The notes below the pieces were generated by a model. That model ran no database searches and was not told the DNA's origin. It was given only the letters and a program-made list of their open reading frames with translations. From JBFXEO01 sp050180015 (GTDB lineage: Bacteria > Bacteroidota > Bacteroidia > Bacteroidales > Tenuifilaceae): DNA of 7,278 nt. The stretch is taken from NCBI GenBank assembly GCA_050180015.1, contig JBFXEO010000151.1, positions 1-7,278 on the forward strand, in the 5' to 3' direction. Made by a program: the position numbers and the translations under genes. Positions 6,134 through 7,278 of the stretch are shown here, piece after piece. How positions within the stretch are numbered: the first letter of the stretch is position 1; every line of letters starts with the position of its first letter.

Positions 6134-7278
6134 TTAGACCAGCCGTTTTACCGCACTATTGGGTTGCGGGCGCATGTTGGCAAAATCGAAGTTGGTAATA
6201 AGATTCAGGCCGGGCTGTTTACCAACCTCAATGCTGCCATATTTATGGGAAACCTTCAGCGCATCGGCCCCATTCAGCGTAGCCCAACGTAAAATCTCAC
6301 CGAATGGTATTGCAGGGAAATTATTAAGGATTAAGTTGATGTGGTATAGCATGTTGAGCGTGGTTGCGCTTGCCAAGCTATCCGTTCCTATTGCCATTCG
6401 TAAACCGTTTTCGAGCATTGACTGTAAATCGGGCAGCTTTCCTTCGATGTACAAATTCGATTCCGGGCAGGTTACAAAGGTTACTTTACGAAAATGACCG
6501 TTGAGCCACTTTAACTCCTCAATGCCGGCAAAGGTATTATGAATTAACAGTAAATCCCGGTTGGTGTTGATATGGTTCATCGCTATTGACGAAGGTGTTT
6601 GCCCCGATGCAGCCTCAAAAGGGATATTCAGCTGCTTGTACCTGCCAAGCAAGGGCCCCGTTCCGTTTTTCAGAAATTCATATTCAGGCAAACCCTCCGC
6701 AAAGTGTATGCTCAGCAGTGCATCGTTCTCATCAATATAATTCTTTAAAATACCCCAAAGTTTTTCCGATAAAGAGTAGGTTGCATGGGGTGTTATGCTT
6801 GTTGAGTTTTGGAAATACTTTTTAAATAGAATGCTTTGCACCTGCGAATTTTCAAGAATAGCGTTGGCACTTGCCGGATTAATCCCAAAAACTTCGATAA
6901 AGTTATGAAAGTGGATTTTTGATTTGGCCTTAACTTGTAGCGTGTCCGTTGTGTTGCAGATATCGCCAACAGCAACTGTTCCGGTATTTTCCAATTCAAG
7001 AATAGAATGTTCAATTGCCCTCACTACATTGGGAAAATCTATGTTCCGAAAATCTGCAACAGCTTTAATAAATCCCACAATACCAAGTTTTTCAGGAAGT
7101 TTCCCCAGTAAGTGCGAGAGCTCCAAATGGCAGTGGGCGTTTACAAAACCAGGAACAATAATACCATTGTGGAACTCCGTGCTGTGAATTTCCTTAAAAT
7201 TGTTACCCGGGTTTACGACCCGAAGTATTGCGCCATTATCATCAACCTCCACAATGCCATTTTTAATGGGAGGCTGAG
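6134..7278 (-). CDS. Amidohydrolase / deaminase family protein, N-terminus cut off
   Basis: The product belongs to the metal-dependent amidohydrolase superfamily, in the cytosine-deaminase/chlorohydrolase-like branch (COG0402 type). Visible motifs in order are: PGFVNAHCHLE, whose HxH pair (encoded near 7133) binds the metal; HFAEG, with a metal His and a catalytic Glu; LLIHNT, a further His; CPESNLYI; and GTDSLAS, with the last metal-binding Asp. These resemble 5'-methylthioadenosine/S-adenosylhomocysteine deaminases and aminofutalosine deaminases, so an aminated purine nucleoside is a reasonable but unproven substrate. The frame stays open past the apparent GTG at 7252 to the window edge, reading QPPIKNGIVEVDD, which is a normal interior sequence for this family's N-terminal beta domain. 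The true start is therefore outside the window, probably 15-25 residues upstream. The TAA at 6134-6136 lies 75 bp before the radical SAM gene. Confidence 0.87.
   Translation of the reverse strand, partial: QPPIKNGIVEVDDNGAILRVVNPGNNFKEIHSTEFHNGIIVPGFVNAHCHLELSHLLGKLPEKLGIVGFIKAVADFRNIDFPNVVRAIEHSILELENTGTVAVGDICNTTDTLQVKAKSKIHFHNFIEVFGINPASANAILENSQVQSILFKKYFQNSTSITPHATYSLSEKLWGILKNYIDENDALLSIHFAEGLPEYEFLKNGTGPLLGRYKQLNIPFEAASGQTPSSIAMNHINTNRDLLLIHNTFAGIEELKWLNGHFRKVTFVTCPESNLYIEGKLPDLQSMLENGLRMAIGTDSLASATTLNMLYHINLILNNFPAIPFGEILRWATLNGADALKVSHKYGSIEVGKQPGLNLITNFDFANMRPQPNSAVKRLV

Noticed and set aside
7250..7252. GTG at 7252 as the start of the amidohydrolase
   Set aside because: The frame continues open to the edge with residues typical of the family's N-terminal domain, so the GTG is an internal Val codon.
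4211..7278. The minus-strand genes as a defence or secondary-metabolite system
   Set aside because: No nuclease, protease, toxin, transporter, carrier protein or synthase is present. A deaminase-like enzyme, a radical SAM protein and a glycosyltransferase do not make a recognisable system.

Overview
The window reads as an ordinary chromosomal stretch of a member of the Bacteroidota, probably Bacteroidales-like. Four things point there. Several upstream regions carry TAnnTTTG-type -7 elements, in one case with a TTTG -33 element. Leaders are A/T-rich with poor Shine-Dalgarno sequences. The alpha/beta hydrolase has an HGLNERSW motif and resembles a Bacteroidales-restricted family. A LytTR regulator sits behind a membrane-embedded N-terminus, an arrangement common in this phylum. 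No rRNA, tRNA, CRISPR array, insertion sequence or phage gene is visible.

Layout from left to right. Positions 1-506 contain no convincing gene; they hold a terminator-like hairpin and two candidate -7 elements. Next is a complete dihydrolipoyl dehydrogenase (507-1895, +). It faces a convergent alpha/beta-hydrolase-like gene (1990-3165, -), with a small GC-rich hairpin between them. That hydrolase gene diverges from a membrane-anchored LytTR-type transcriptional regulator (3368-4228, +) across a roughly 200-bp control region. The regulator side of this region has a perfect 8-bp inverted repeat overlapping its -7 element. The last three genes are on the minus strand: an amidohydrolase cut by the right edge (6134-7278), a COG0731-type radical SAM protein (5288-6058) and a GT-B glycosyltransferase (4211-5287). 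The radical SAM stop codon directly abuts the glycosyltransferase start. The glycosyltransferase and LytTR genes overlap tail-to-tail by 18 bp.

The only certain central-metabolism gene is lpdA, which here stands apart from genes for its 2-oxoacid dehydrogenase or glycine-cleavage partners. The radical SAM and glycosyltransferase genes are almost certainly co-transcribed, and the amidohydrolase may belong to the same unit, but no shared pathway can be read from the sequence. I see no clear evidence of a new multi-gene system. The points most worth a second look are the operator-like repeat at the LytTR promoter, the non-canonical nucleophile elbow of the hydrolase, the coupled radical SAM/glycosyltransferase pair and the unexplained left-hand 506 bases.
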